DNA from: Fasciolopsis buskii
Lineage: Eukaryota > Platyhelminthes > Trematoda > Plagiorchiida > Fasciolidae
DNA: 64,000 bases
Assembly: GCA_008360955.1 (NCBI GenBank)
Contig: LUCM01003711.1
Span: 1-64,000 of the forward strand
Reading direction: 5' to 3'
This document shows positions 39,301 to 53,500 of the stretch, piece by piece. The translations under genes and the position numbers were made by a program. The notes under the pieces are model-generated. The model had not been told where the DNA came from. It worked only from the letters and a program-made list of their open reading frames with translations, and searched no databases. The first letter of the stretch is position 1. The number at the start of each line of letters is the position of its first letter.

Positions 39301-42300
39301 TATTTCCGTTTATTTTGTGTTCCGAGGTAACAACCGAATCCAGTGCATATTAGTGTACGGTTTAATAGTTGTACAAATTGAATTTAACTATCAGTCAGAC
39401 AAATCCATCCCCTTGTTGTTCAGTATTTTAGATGACGTTGAACTGTTCGAATTAGGCAAATCATTCACTGTGGATGAATTATGTTCAATGGGTACATTTT
39501 TCAATCAACTTGTCTACGAGACTGTGTTGGCAGTGCCGGATCGTAAGTTGAATGCAACTGGTAGTTTAATTCACCGCTATTTCATAAATTCGTGTTCTTT
39601 TCGTACTCGGTCTAATGAACCAGCCCTCTACATTAGAGATAATTCTCGAGAAGACCATCGGAAGAACGTACGCGCGATCATTCATTGATGGGTATGATTT
39701 ACTAATAAATCTAGAATAACATCATGATCGTGATGTGAACCTAGATCGTAAATAAACATCTCATCTAGCCGTTCTCTTGTAGTTCCGTTTGCAACAATTT
39801 GTTAAGATGATGTTTGCTTCCCGGCCGGTTTTGATTTTTGTATATCATTCTCATCTGTGAACAGACATGAGATCTATCAAACAACATGAAAATAATTTTT
39901 TTCACCTATAATCAGCCAGGGTAGTCGAACCATGTTTTAATTTTTACACTTGAATAATTTTATATCATCTAGGATTATGTTTGAATAAACTAGACATGGC
40001 GACTGAGCTTATGGCTGTTATAATTTCTTGTTCGCAGGCGGACATCAACTTTTGTCTGACAGGTGAACAGTTACGGGGTACGAGTTTGATCATTCATCTC
40101 AAATCCATTTTTTGCATTAGCTTTGTCCCGATCGTGAGTACGGAGACCAAATGTATCGTTTCTGTCTTCCGCGCCTTAGTATATTTGACCCAACCCGTAC
40201 TTTGGGTTGGGTCAAATTTAAATATCGGGAATACAAACCGGAACTTAGCCCCAATGATCGAGGATTATTTTTTATCTGACAAAAAGAAAGCGCACGAGGC
40301 TTAGAGTTCATGTGGTGTTCAAGTATGAATTACAAATTGACAATAGATTATGGAACCATTTCAACTGTGGCCATATTTGTTTCTACACACATCACACGTG
40401 TGAACGTAGGGAGATTTTTTTATCCGATTCAACTTTACTCAAACTCTTGAGTTTAATACGATGTGCTCCTTCACACTAATGTGATCGGTTATACAAGTTA
40501 TGGAGAATCTCCCTTAAACATCCATGCATGAAGCACGTACTAGAATGTTTTACGATCAAGGCAACGCATGTTCACGTGTCTGATATCTTGATCATCTCTT
40601 GGTCTTACCCTACTTATTGATACAAATTCGCTCACTTGTTTTAATTGTGTTATTATGTTCGTTCTTGTTTTCCGTTATTCGTAAAGTCCATCATCGGTTT
40701 ATTCTTTTTTGTTTGATTTCAACATATCACGGAGAAGTCAGCGCCTGTAGACACTCCATTGAAATGGAACTGGTGTTGTCTGAATCTGTTGCAGTCAACA
40801 GAGTGCAGTTAGTTCAGGGATTTGCCCTTATCTCTGCAACGAATAAATGGTCAATTTCATGATGTTTCAGCGTGTACATCAAGGGGTTGGTGTACTCTCA
40901 TCGCCGATCTGTTTCCCCATTCGCGAGAGTTCCCAGTTGGCCGTGACTCCCTTTCTGTTTGAATAAGAAATGAAGCAAATAGATAAGAAAAAAAAGACTA
41001 GTACATAGTGATATGTACGTGCACTCAGTTCAGACAGCAGAAATAAATTATCTGGTAATTTTTCATGATTAGGTGGATTTGTTTGCTTTTTATTATTATT
41101 GATCTGCCTAATTTGTCTTGATGGGTGGAACTTCGTATCCTTCTGGGCCTATTCCTCGATCAGGTGGTACGATCTAAGCAACTCACGACCCTTCAACTTG
41201 GATTGGTCTCTCATTTTACAAATAATGAGCACTTTAACGGATTTGGCCAACTTTGATCAGTGATGGATGGTGTACAGGTGAAACGTTTCCACAAACTGCT
41301 TGAAAATTGTTAGACGAAATCACAACCAGAATAAGGATTAATGGAACTTGTATGTTGACAATTTAGCAGGAAAGGAACCAACGGGAAAACGGCAGAGTTG
41401 CTACGGAAATTTTTTTTTTTCTAGCAGGCCAGCTTTGTGATACCATGGTTGAGGCAAAAGTTGTTCGTCTAGTTTGCTAGGATTGAACATTAAAATATGA
41501 TTGATACCGAAAAAGAATGGCGGGAGCACGATGCAAACTGCAAGACATCGCAATAGCGTGTGATAAAAAAATTTGATCGCGTTTTTCACAGCCCACAAGT
41601 TGGGAAACGTGCTAAATGCGGTATTTTCCAAGTATGCTTTGCCACTGGTGTCCGCAGTTCAACTTGTTCTGTTGCTCGGTATGGACACAGTTTGTCTTAT
41701 TATCTCATTCAGACTGAGAAGTAGCTCACCGAAAATACAGTCATGGTTTTCTGGGAAACGGGGTCGTTCAGTTAAAATACAATGAACCCTGACACATTAT
41801 TGTTTTTTAGTAATCTGAACACTATTCAGTCCATATCGCATATTCTTTTCCCCTTTCTTTATACTTCAGCATGGGCTTTGAACAGTTGGAGTTCACCAAT
41901 TGCAGCGAAACCGAGTGTCAACGAACCTTTTCCGAACATGAAGTCCGATGATGGACTACTGGGAATACACAATTCCACTGCTTGCAGTTTGCCTGGTCTG
42001 TTCACCATGTGTCTTCGGCTATTGTCAATTATTTACGAACGAGACAGTCGTCACGTGTTTACTCCATCCGATTTTTGGCTCATCCCGTAAGTTTAATTGG
42101 ACTGAATCGTTGGAACAGGCAAAGAACATGACGTACACACTGGATCTCTTCCTGTTTCTCTTATTTATTCCGAGTTAAATGGAATGCCAACTTATGATGC
42201 ATGGATTACATCATAAGACAGGACTAAGAAATCTCAACATACTTTGATTGAGGAAGAAGGACACTTTGTTGTGAATATTTTTACGTCCAAGTCAATCAGA

Positions 42301-45300
42301 CATTTGACAAGGTCATGAACAGTGTCGATCATGTTGCCGTTTTCTGTCGAATCAGAATGATTGAAAGTGTGCGTTTGTATAGTTAGACTGTGTTCCGTGT
42401 GTTGGCTAGATCAACATTCTAATCTTTTCTCATCTGTGTAGGTCCATTCCCTGTTCTGTTTGGATATTCACTCTTCATAGAAACGTGTAACTGTGGTGAA
42501 AAGGCAGCGGTCAGTGGGGCTTGCCTTGTTGTTCAACGCTGAACGGTGATGATGATGATGATGATGGTATGATCTATATACTTAGAAACAAAATTTTCAA
42601 TTGACCGGGGTTTTTGATCAGTTCATTATGGTCTATATTATGATACTAAAAGGGCTTACCGTTTCTTGTTCACGGCCTCATCGTCACGATGATCATGTAA
42701 ATGGTTAACGTAGCACGCCTAATTTGGTTTTGTCCCCGGGGTCNNNNNNNNNNNNNNNNNNNNNNNNNNNNNNNNNNNNNNNNNNNNNNNNNNNNNNNNN
42801 NNNNNNNNNNNNNNNNNNNNNNNNNNNNNNNNNNNNNNNNNNNNNNNNNNNNNNNNNNNNNNNNNNNNNNNNNNNNNNNNNNNNNNNNNNNNNNNNNNNN
42901 NNNNNNNNNNNNNNNNNNNNNNNNNNNNNNNNNNNNNNNNNNNNNNNNNNNNNNNNNNNNNNNNNNNNNNNNNNNNNNNNNNNNNNNNNNNNNNNNNNNN
43001 NNNNNNNNNNNNNNNNNNNNNNNNNNNNNNNNNNNNNNNNNNNNNNNNNNNNNNNNNNNNNNNNNNNNNNNNNNNNNNNNNNNNNNNNNNNNNNNNNNNN
43101 NNNNNNNNNNNNNNNNNNNNNNNNNNNNNNNNNNNNNNNNNNNNNNNNNNNNNNNNNNNNNNNNNNNNNNNNNNNNNNNNNNNNNNNNNNNNNNNNNNNN
43201 NNNNNNNNNNNNNNNNNNNNNNNNNNNNNNNNNNNNNNNNNNNNNNNNNNNNNNNNNNNNNNNNNNNNNNNNNNNNNNNNNNNNNNNNNNNNNNNNNNNN
43301 NNNNNNNNNNNNNNNNNNNNNNNNNNNNNNNNNNNTCCCAACTGAGGAGGAGAGCAATGGAGTAGAAAAGAAAAACAATTGGGTGTATCATGTTTCTTAT
43401 GCATCCCAGACTTCTTTTTCACGTCTTTTGTTATTCAGTATGATTGATGCCTTCTCTGAATGTTGTCTTAGCCGGGTTCCGCAGCAAGTCCTTGATTGGG
43501 CGACATGGGTTGCGAGGCAGCAGGACGAATGAATGTTTTCATAAGCCGACATCGCAGGTCACATTCCTTTCATCGTTCCCGGTCAAAGGCCAAGCACTCT
43601 TCGGACCGGACTTTTCGGCTTATAGCTGTGAAATTCTGTTCACACGCCTGGATTAATGTAAAATATTTTGAGAGCCACATTCACCATGTTGCTATAGACT
43701 CTTGTAGCATTTTGTAGACTGATCGCGTGCCAAGCATAATCCACGTCCTAGGCACTATTCCTTCTTGTATGGTGCCGCTTGTTCGATGGACGTAGCCGCA
43801 CGTGTTCACAACTAACCAGCTCGGATTTTTGTGAATCTATCCGATGGATGCTGGCCGGTTCGTATCCGGTTCCATTAGTCACACAGCAACGTTAACAATG
43901 ATAGTTGATGCTCTCCCTTGACACAGTCTGGATCTGTGACTAGTTTAATCTATATTCAATGTGTCCAGTCTGTGTGCGTTAGGTTTCGTCGGGATCAGCC
44001 CATTTTAGCATTTGGCCCAATGCAGTCAATGTATTTTGGGCGCAGTGTCGAGGGTTTTTGTGGACGTCATGATACACTTATCCTCTCCCGCGTGATTTTA
44101 CATTTACGCACATTCTTCGTCCATTCCATACTTAGGTGTTACACGAGTAAGTTGATCAAGGTTGACCGTGAAATCAAAAGAAGTTTTGTTTGAAATTATC
44201 AAATTTTATGATATCGTCCAATTACTACAAACGGCCTCATCAATATGCATCATCCGAACGGCTGGGAGGACAAACCGAAAGATGAAAGATTGAATTGGAG
44301 TGTCCGTAAAATGCTAGATGCGGATTTGTTGAATATCCCACACTAACAAAATGAGTTTCGTTTACCTTGACCTAGCGTAACTGAAAATCAGTTTTACTGA
44401 TTGAACGAAGACTGTACTAACCCTTGTCGTCAATTTCTCATCCTACCGGGTTTTACTTATCGTCAGTTCTGTTTCTAGCACAAATTGGTGAGGCCTCTGC
44501 ACTGATCTGCCACCGTTCGTGGCGGAAGTCATTTTTGACATCGATCCGACTGTCACAAGGCTCCTCATTTAGTTACTTCCAATTAATTAATTAATTAATT
44601 AATTAATTAATTGATTCATCTGTGCAAATTATCTTCGTGCAGAAATTTTCTTTTTTTGTTCTCTGTACCCTTTTCTGAAGAACATTTTGTTTGAGTTGAC
44701 AGTTTTATGTCATGAATTATCATTTCCTGGTTGTTTTCATTGGATCAAGAGCACTACTTCGTTATACCTTAACCGGAATGTGTTGATAACAATCTTTTTT
44801 TTCATTTAATATAACTTCGACCTCATCATTTTCGATCTCCACTCTCAATTAGGATTAATCATAACCCTCACAGATCATCTCATTCGAATTGAGATAACAT
44901 TTTCCGCTCATTCTTCTCTGTGTGCCTTATTCTGTCTTCACCTGTCCATTTCCTTGTTAGTGGTCGATAATCTTCTGTTTAGATCTTCATTTTATTGCCT
45001 TGCGGTTGATTTCACTATCTCGCGTTTTCTTTTGCTCATTTGAATGGACAGTGTTCGGAGGTAGTAACCAGAACCAGACCAGGTTGGGGTCAGGTTGATG
45101 CTTGCAAACTCTGGGACACTGGGCTAGTTTGCCGCATTTTCGTCCGTAATCGAAAGAGAGATGAAATAACAATAGTGAAAGAACAATTGCGAAATAATCA
45201 GTAAAAAGAAAAGGAAAAATTTCGAATGCAAATATTCCTCCAACCTCGACATTTAGCCATAACAATTTTTCCCCTAACCGTTGGCTAAGTTGATTTGGGA

Positions 45301-48300
45301 GGTGTGCTGTCAGACAGTAAGCTCCGAGTCCTGTGGACATCTGTTCTTCATTGTACCGTGTACTGTAGTTTAGTAGGTGATTCACGCAGTATTTCCTGTC
45401 CGTACATACACGAATTAGTTGCTTGGTGATCTGTGTTCTGTGCGCCTCATCGGAGGTGGGTCGACTGATCGCTCCCCCACCCAATGCCATAGTCTAACTT
45501 GACGTGGACTAGTCCGTTCACTGATTAGGGTTTTCTCATCTTTTGGCAATGTCATTGACTGTTCACCTTGACTCATCTTCCAGCCATTACGCGAAGATAC
45601 TTCAGCCAGCATGCAACCATCTGGTGAAATGGCACTGCGTATTCTTAATCAAACAAATTTCCGTCGGATCATGCATCAGGGCCACTGTTCTCACTGCATT
45701 CTCCATAGTCATTTCGACTAGAATGTTGATGGGGACGAGTGAAAGAGTGTAACACTGACGAACACTTATTGTGGGGAACTCGGACGAGTGTCCCAAGCAA
45801 GAACTCGAAATCGGCTGTTCGCATGTGAATTAAATTTTCGTGGCACATCCTTTTTCTTTTATCTTTTTACCTTTTACTTCCTTTAATAATGAAACAACAA
45901 TGTGCATCAATTTTCGGGAAGAGGGCCGCGGCCAGCAGAGGGCTGCCAAGTGGGGAAGTTGACCGACGGTGGGAGGCTTTGAACCCGCAACCTTCACGTC
46001 CGAACGTCACGACCTTATCCGTTCGGAATTACAGAACTTCACAGTCGATTAAACAGAACGCCATTCGTGGATATTCACAATGAGACTGTATCTTGATGCG
46101 GTATGGCTTGCGTGCCTTCGAAACCCGGAGGGCTATACAGGATGACTTAATACACGGCAGAATTAGGTCAATGGATACGGATCCGACGAAGTAGTCTTCT
46201 GGTTCTCCAAGTTAGGGTTGATTTGAGCTGGCGGCCCAGTAGTAACAATGAGTGGAAGAATAATTGATCCAAGTAGATTGGTTCTCATTCTGTCACGCCC
46301 TACTGCCTTGCGGACAGGTTTTTGTCGAGAGCGCTGCTTAGTGGCTGAACGCTGCAGTAGTACCTGTCCACCAATTCAATGAATTACAAAAGTAAATGGA
46401 ATTTCATGCACTATCGATTGTTTTACAGTATAGTGGTAAGTATGCTTCTGTTCGGAGTTCCCATGCTTGGTTATCTCCTTAATGCCTTGTGAATGAGACC
46501 TTTGACTCAAGGTCCCGGTTAGGGTTCTCAAAGAGAAAACTTGCCATGGCGTGCGCAAGTGGGAAGTATCGGTCACGAAATTACTCAAGCACCCATTCTA
46601 CAGGGAACCTTACCAACTTTCATTCTTCCCGTTATAGGGAACACTCAGGATGCCTAAAAATGCGCCACAATAGATTTTTCTAATGTGAACATTGGTGAGA
46701 GGGCAAAAAAATAATTTGGTTGCATTACTCAGGCGTAAATGTTTACTCCATTTGGCTGTCTTTAGTTCCTACGCGATCAGCAAGTAGTCAAATAAGATAC
46801 TCTAGCCAGATCTCTTGGAACTTCCAAGATAAAGTTGTAATTTGTGTCCCTGAAGCGCGCGTGTGTCCGGTGATCTGGTTTCGAGTACTCGTAGTAAGGG
46901 TGGCGTGCGTGCGAGCCGAGCCTGCATTACTAAACCGAATTCTAGTGTGCAGTCGTTTGTTTTCATTTCGGCTGAACGATTCTGTTCGTGTCAGTAGCAG
47001 CCGACTGAAGCGCCGTTGTCTCCTCATTGTATCCGTTCATACACCCGTTGACTTCAGCAGCTCTTCTGAGGCGAAAGACGATGTCCACCGAGACTTGTCT
47101 CTATTATTTTGAGGTGTATGTTCAGCGCATATTGTGGACGTTGTCGATTATCTTAATGCCGGACTTGGCCACATAGCGGCGACAGAACAGGACAGAGTTC
47201 TGCTCCCTGTGTCAGCCAACCGCATCGGCAGTTGTGCCCACCTGGTCCATGTTTGTTCTGATGGCCCTGGTTATAGTGAATACGAATTTATTAAAAGCGA
47301 TATCGGCTCATCTGGCCCCCTCCTTCGTCTGTGCGCATAGTTGAATTCTTATTGATCACATTGTCATCGGTCATTGGTGACGTGAATCAGTCAAAGATTG
47401 TTAGTGGAATCGGTAGTGTTGGGAAAAGGAGAAAACTGCAGCTATCGACAAGAGACGAATCCCTTACTGTGTTTTAGAATAGTGGTCCACGGAAGCCAAG
47501 TATAATTTAGCCGATCAATGAATCTGACGGCTAAGTAATTCACTCGCAGGAGCGTCGGCCTGACCATTGAGCAAATCATTTTAGGGAACAATTGATTTGA
47601 CCTATTGCCACGTTGGACTGTTTCGGAAACTAGCTTGATTCTCCAGGGTACATATTCCGCCATTACCAGATAATCGGTGGAGAATGATAGTTGTGAAGAG
47701 TTTGGATGCAGTGTTTACCAAAGCACTTCCTGTGTTAGGCTCACAACAGACTCGGCTATGTTCAAGTGGATTAAGCTTCCATTTCAAAAGTTCAGAAGTT
47801 CAAGCCGCATATGGTGGACGGCGATTCGTTATCTCCCAACTCGTCACCCTATCTGTTCTTTTAGGATCTGTGACACTCCAAATTTCAGGGTCATATTTGC
47901 CGGTTTCGCATATAGCCATATCGGATATATGCATTCCTCTTCCATTTCTATCCTAAGAATGTTGTTGGCTCTGTTGTGAAGATTTCGCACTTGTGCTTGG
48001 AGAAGAATCCGTCTTTTCAAAATATCTTTCTCCCATATGACCTTTATTTCTGATATAGGATGATGATTTTGTCTGGTCGGACTTTCAAGCATAAATATAC
48101 TTATTGCAAAAGTAGTTTGACTAAAGTGTACGGTGCACAGTGCGCTCCAGACGACCGTGGTGAGAGCGAATCAGTAAGCCGTCGGATTTTTTCTACCCTC
48201 TCACTTACATCCATCCGGTTTGTGTGGACTATTAGGCCTAATCAATGCGTAAAAATTGCACCTATTGCCAATGCCCTTGGTCTTCCTAATTCTTCTATGC

Positions 48301-50459
48301 ATCACTGATTGTGGTCATTGCACGGGCATCCGGTTGAACGTGGTTCCAATGATTTAGGTATCTTATTGTATATGGGCATCAGGAAGGGCGAAACTTTGGT
48401 CCACATTATTTAGAATTTTGATGAGGTTTGGGGTTGCGCGATATGCTTCTCTCGTCCCCCCGGATATAGGCTATTTGGTGGTATAGTCACCGAACTGAAG
48501 TCGGGGACTATTATATGTACAGGACGCTTGTTGTTCGGTTGGAGTCATTGCAGTCTAAGCGTAAAGACGAGCAGTAATTAGAGCCTAATCTGAGTCCACA
48601 GACGTAGATCAAAAGGTCTGAAAACATTCGGTTGATCTAATTCTTCGATAAACTATTGGTTAACCAAAGTCTTCTTGAGGTGAAACAAATCACCAGTTAA
48701 GCTAGTTTTGTTTTCTGCCACAGTAGTTTGTTTACCGGAGACCGTATTTGGTCGGTGCAATTCTGAATGATGCGATTGTTTTTGTCAACGCGGTCGCCTG
48801 GGGGAGCATCTGAGCCTCTGATATACCTTTCTGTTTCTCCAAAGCGCCCAACTTGGACACCGAAATCTCTAGTAATGACCGCAACGTCTGTTAAACTCCA
48901 AGTTTTGAAGTAACCAGGATAAGTGACGGTAGAGATGTGAAGTTAGGGGGCGTAAACGCGGATTCGACGAGTAGCAGCGTGCCTTAGAACCGTGTAACCT
49001 CAGGGCACACAAACAACTGCACGGTGAGATCTAGTCTGACGATACATGCTTGGCTCCCATCCGCAGAGTGACCTTGACAACGGACGCCAGAAACCGGATC
49101 ATCTGATACGCGAAGAACGGGGTAGGAGATCAAAATCTCATCTGGGTTTCGAAGTGTTTGCTTTGGTGTGGTTTCATATGTGCATCTCTGAGACAAATCA
49201 CTTATCTGTTTCAATAGTTCAAGAGGTTTATCTTGGGTGCGTTGAGCCACCATTATTCGTGTCATTTTGGATGATCTGTGAGTCGAACCAACAGAAATTC
49301 ATAACATTCCTTCTGGATAGTTTACCGGAAACTTCGATGAATACTAGTTCACATTTTGTTACGCCGAAGAAGGGGAGTTACGTTCTTGTGCTCCATAAGT
49401 CATCGACAGTTAACTCAACGCGCACACTTCACCAAATCACTCGCGAAGTTTTTTCATGTTTGTATTAGAATACCTCACCGTTCTGTGTTTGTCTTTTTTC
49501 TTGATTCGTAAATTAATATTCATCATTTCAAGTTGTTTTACTTCATACACACGTTTAATCCAGCTGACTGGGGACAACAGCATCTTTGGGGTTCGGGACT
49601 GCCACGTTCAGATGGCGATAAGTTAACCAAATACGTAAGATGAGCTCTGTTAGCTTTCAGAGAAGCACCATGTATTCGACTCTTGCACTCACCTCGTCGA
49701 AGTTTTCGATCGAGAAACTGTTTTTTTTGCCTGCCTGTTTGAGTGACTTAATCAAAGTTAAATGATTGATGAGGTAGACCCATGTGTCACACCTGCGATT
49801 GATTCTCTGAGGGTAGTTTTCGTCTGGCTTTCACTGTGCAATCGGTCAGACACGATTGGATATTGAGCTCAATCGGGATATCTCCAATTTTGCGGAGAAC
49901 ATGGAAGTCACCTAATTGCAATCTGATCGTGACGTGTTCCCGAGTGTATTTTTCACACTTTCCTTCCTCGTGTCTGCTGTCATCCATATAGTTGCCCTGC
50001 CTGATGTCTTCGTTCCATGCTCTTTAATTCACAGAAATCTGAAGGTATCGGCATTCCTGGCGGATTTGCGCAAACCAAAACCGCATGCATTGTTCCTGTT
50101 GAAAAACGTCCCACATATCATCCCACATAAGGAAGTAAGTGTTTCACATTGGCACTTTATTTTTTACTCATTTACGTGCTGAACCATCGAATTACTCAAA
50201 AGTCCGTAGCACAACATTGTCAACAGAGCGTCTAATTGGCCCAAGTTCCGGCTATCATGGGCGGCAGCCTTTGTGAAGGGTGGAAAAAACAAACAAAAAT
50301 TCCACATAGCGAGTCGTTTTTTTTCGATAAATTCCGAATCGCTTTCGGTTCAGGTTCGTTGGCTACCCATTTTGATATTTCCTGAAAAATAAAATCGTTT
50401 TTGGTTCCCTTTTCTCGAAATGACGATTGTTTATTTTTTCCAATTGACATGGTAGCCGT

Positions 50460-50503
<44 letters not shown>

Positions 50504-53500
50504 GTTATCCTACACAAATGGTGGACTTTCTTTGGGAAAAAGCACAACACGACGGAAAACGGTCGGTAAACTCATTTGGATGTAAATGATGCAAAACAAA
50601 ATCGAGATAGATGAAAATTAGTCGGCGTAAGGTCCCCCAGTCACAATAATTTGTTCATTGATCCCAGTACCACTTCATGCAGGCCCGTGACAATAAACAA
50701 CAATCATGTAGATCCTACTGCCTAGAATACCGTTCACGATTGTTTTTAATCGATTTCTGTATTTTCTTGAAGTTCGGTAACTGATAAAGCCGATGGCTTC
50801 TGTGGTCAAATGTATTATTCAACCTATATGTCTCGAATCCTGTATCACAGACCAAACTGTATTGGGAAAGAATTCGAAGGGCATTCGCCTGTCATGATAT
50901 TTCGCCAACAGTCGGTTGCGTGTGCACGTTGAATGTGCTAACACACACTCAATCGTTCGAAGACTCTAATTTACGCCGTCTAAAGGGTCAATGATGGGAT
51001 TTGATTGGTAGGCAGCGCCTCTTTGTCGCTCCCCTCGTTAACACACACCTGACCTGTTGAGAATTTCACGTGGTTCTATGCTACTCCAGTTTTCAGGGTC
51101 AACGTTGCCGGTTTCTCTCCATTCCGTGTAGTCCGTCGGACCAGCTTCGAACCGTGTCTCTTCCATTGCAATCATGCGTGAAGCGGGTCATAGAAAAAGT
51201 AGCTAACCGAGCAGAATTATTTATGCACTCAATCCGTCGATGTTGGCCGTTTTCTAACAAGAGAAAGCCACATTCCTAATGATTATAATCACTCAGTTTT
51301 GCATCCGATCAGTTAGAAAGCAACTACTGGTCCCTCATCTTTGAATAAGGGATATGAAAAGGTACAACATTCAGTCCGAGGTGCATCGTTGTATCATTGT
51401 AGCGTTGTGGCGCTCACCTATTGCTTTTGCGCGACATCGATGTGGTGTTAAATCATGACATGACGTGTGTTAGCGGTATTACTGATATGGAACGAGAGTG
51501 CCGCACTAGCACCGTTGATAAGAATTCAGTTGTCACGTTGAACAGTTATGGTTACTAGAAGTTTTATGTTTGGCTTCTTATGGACTGTTTTCCGAAGCAT
51601 GTATTAGGATGATTAGCCCACACCAAAACGAGTCTTATGTGCTGCGCTAAACAATGGAATGCATGCCTCAAATTTACGTCGTTGGTTCATAATTTAATGG
51701 ACGTCATGATCAGGTGCGATCAGGTGTAGCGAACTTGTATTTGAGCTATTTTTGTGGTCGTACCCACAATATTCAAATCTCTTCAGTTGGGCTTTTGCCG
51801 TTGACTGTTTGTGATTCGCACCTGAATGCTGGTCGCACCAATTATGATTGAATTTATTCCATCCAATATGTTATCTTCCGGCCGGTGATGAAAACATTCG
51901 GAAATTTCACTCAGCGGTCGAAAAATGATTCTCATTTGACTGAAGGTCTAGGGAGGTTCGAAATCGGGATTTTTCTACCGATGACTGGTATCTTATGGAC
52001 CGTTTACGACATTACAAGATGTATCACAAGACTCAAAGGGAAAGTATAAATGCAAAATAAAACTCGCAAAACTCACGAGAATCGAGATTCAGCTGTGGGC
52101 AAATCAGTTCAGTTCATTTTGGGCAGCCACTAACCTTGCGCTAGTGCGTTCTGATTTCGGTTGCTGCCTTGCAGCACGAACGACTCAGAAAGGAAATAGA
52201 ACGAAGAGTAGTGAACGTTCAGTTGCGAAATAATCCGTTGAGCAACTCTCTAGAAAAGAACAAATTTCGAATGAAAGAACACTAACGACTGCGGCATTGA
52301 GCAATATCGCTTACTATTCCGAACCAGTTGGTCGGGGTGAGGGATCTCACGGACCCTAGCGCGGTAGTTTAACAACACCGATACGAGCTTGTCCACTGTT
52401 TAGAGATTTCATACTTTTATTTCCTGTTATAGACTGGCCACCTCGATTCATCTTCCATCCACTACATACCCCGCGGAACGGCGTAGAATGAGGCAGTCGT
52501 TCTGTGGGCATGCGCAAACATGCTCCAATCACCTTAATCTGGTCTGGTTCAGCATCTGTTCTGAAAAATGATCTGCCAAAGACCTTAGCGTCGACCCCAG
52601 CCGCAGAACATGTATCTTGGACGTGTATCTCGTTGTGAGACATACTATCATTTCTTATTCACTTGGCCGAATGATTCGGAAAATCCTTATTCCGCTCTGT
52701 ACGTTCGAAATTTAATATGGGCTAGCGGCAAGGGAAGCAATGTTTCTCTGCTGACTGTGAATACCTTGGAGCCGCACTCGAACGGATGCCAGGGCAGGTG
52801 GCGGTGGGTTTCTAGGTATCCGTGCTTCACAAGTACAATTTTGATTCAGAACATAATTATATCGCGTTGCTGAAACCTGAAGCATCCATGTGTTAGTTTA
52901 TCATTGAGCTAACATTATCCGGTTGACTACGGTGCTCAGTCAAGTCCTGGCTTTCCTGTGACATTCGTTTCCCATCAATTTTTTAACATCACTTCATGTT
53001 TGTGCTATACACGCTTTAGTATGCTCCGTATTTGACGAATAATGTGCTACTATTGAGTGTAATCATTTCGTCTGTCACAGTAAGTGGTCTTCCAGATTGT
53101 AATAAGGAAAATGGTGCTGTTTGATTATCATAGCTGTATTTGAAGCACAAATATGTCATAATGAATCTATGCGCTTAGCCGTTGAAGCATCAGATAAAAA
53201 TTTCTGATTCTTTACTGTAGCCGGCGTGTGCATCAGACTTCCGTTCGTGATTATGCAAATGTCTTTTTTTACGCGAATCGCCTTGGTTTATTAATGTCCG
53301 TCTATGCGCTACACCAGTTGATCCCGTTCGATGCTGCTGCCTGAAGTCCTAATCGTTACTTTCACCCATTCACGCACTCATCACACTCAGTCAAGGGACC
53401 ATTCTTACTTCAAGAAGCGTTTGTTATCAGCTCATTTCTGCCTGAACAACGGACATTATTTGATACTTGGAAACCTAAACATAAAATGAGAAGCGGTTAT

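Larger units (their letters stand above)
35244..39423 (+). other. Intron 14 (4.2 kb)
   Basis: Holds a (TG)n tract, a dispersed repeat with a perfect hairpin (37596-37950), a family-B short repeat (38250-38455) and an RTE C-terminus with 3' tail (38670-39245). 35250-36340 and 36375-37560 show only unassigned frames, such as 35795-36148 plus (117 codons), without motifs. Confidence 0.7.
42087..50034 (+). other. Intron 16 (about 7.9 kb, includes assembly gap)
   Basis: Largest intron. It holds an RTE tail (42325-42570), a gap (42744-43335), a (TTAA)n run, RTE fragments (45060-45620, 46720-47340, 47440-48330) and two short tRNA-like repeats. Exons 16 and 17 join in frame across it. 43336-44570 and 48340-50030 hold no feature that I can assign. 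Confidence 0.75.

Noticed and set aside
42670..43422. Open frames of over 200 codons across 42.7-43.4 kb on both strands
   Set aside because: They consist almost wholly of undetermined bases from the assembly gap.
44987..45490. 167-codon minus-strand frame
   Set aside because: It lies over the 3' UTR and shifted C-terminus of an RTE fragment; only the start region relates to a coding frame and in another phase.
50460..50501. CRISPR-like array from regular short repeats
   Set aside because: It is a simple tetranucleotide microsatellite without spacers, in a eukaryotic intron.
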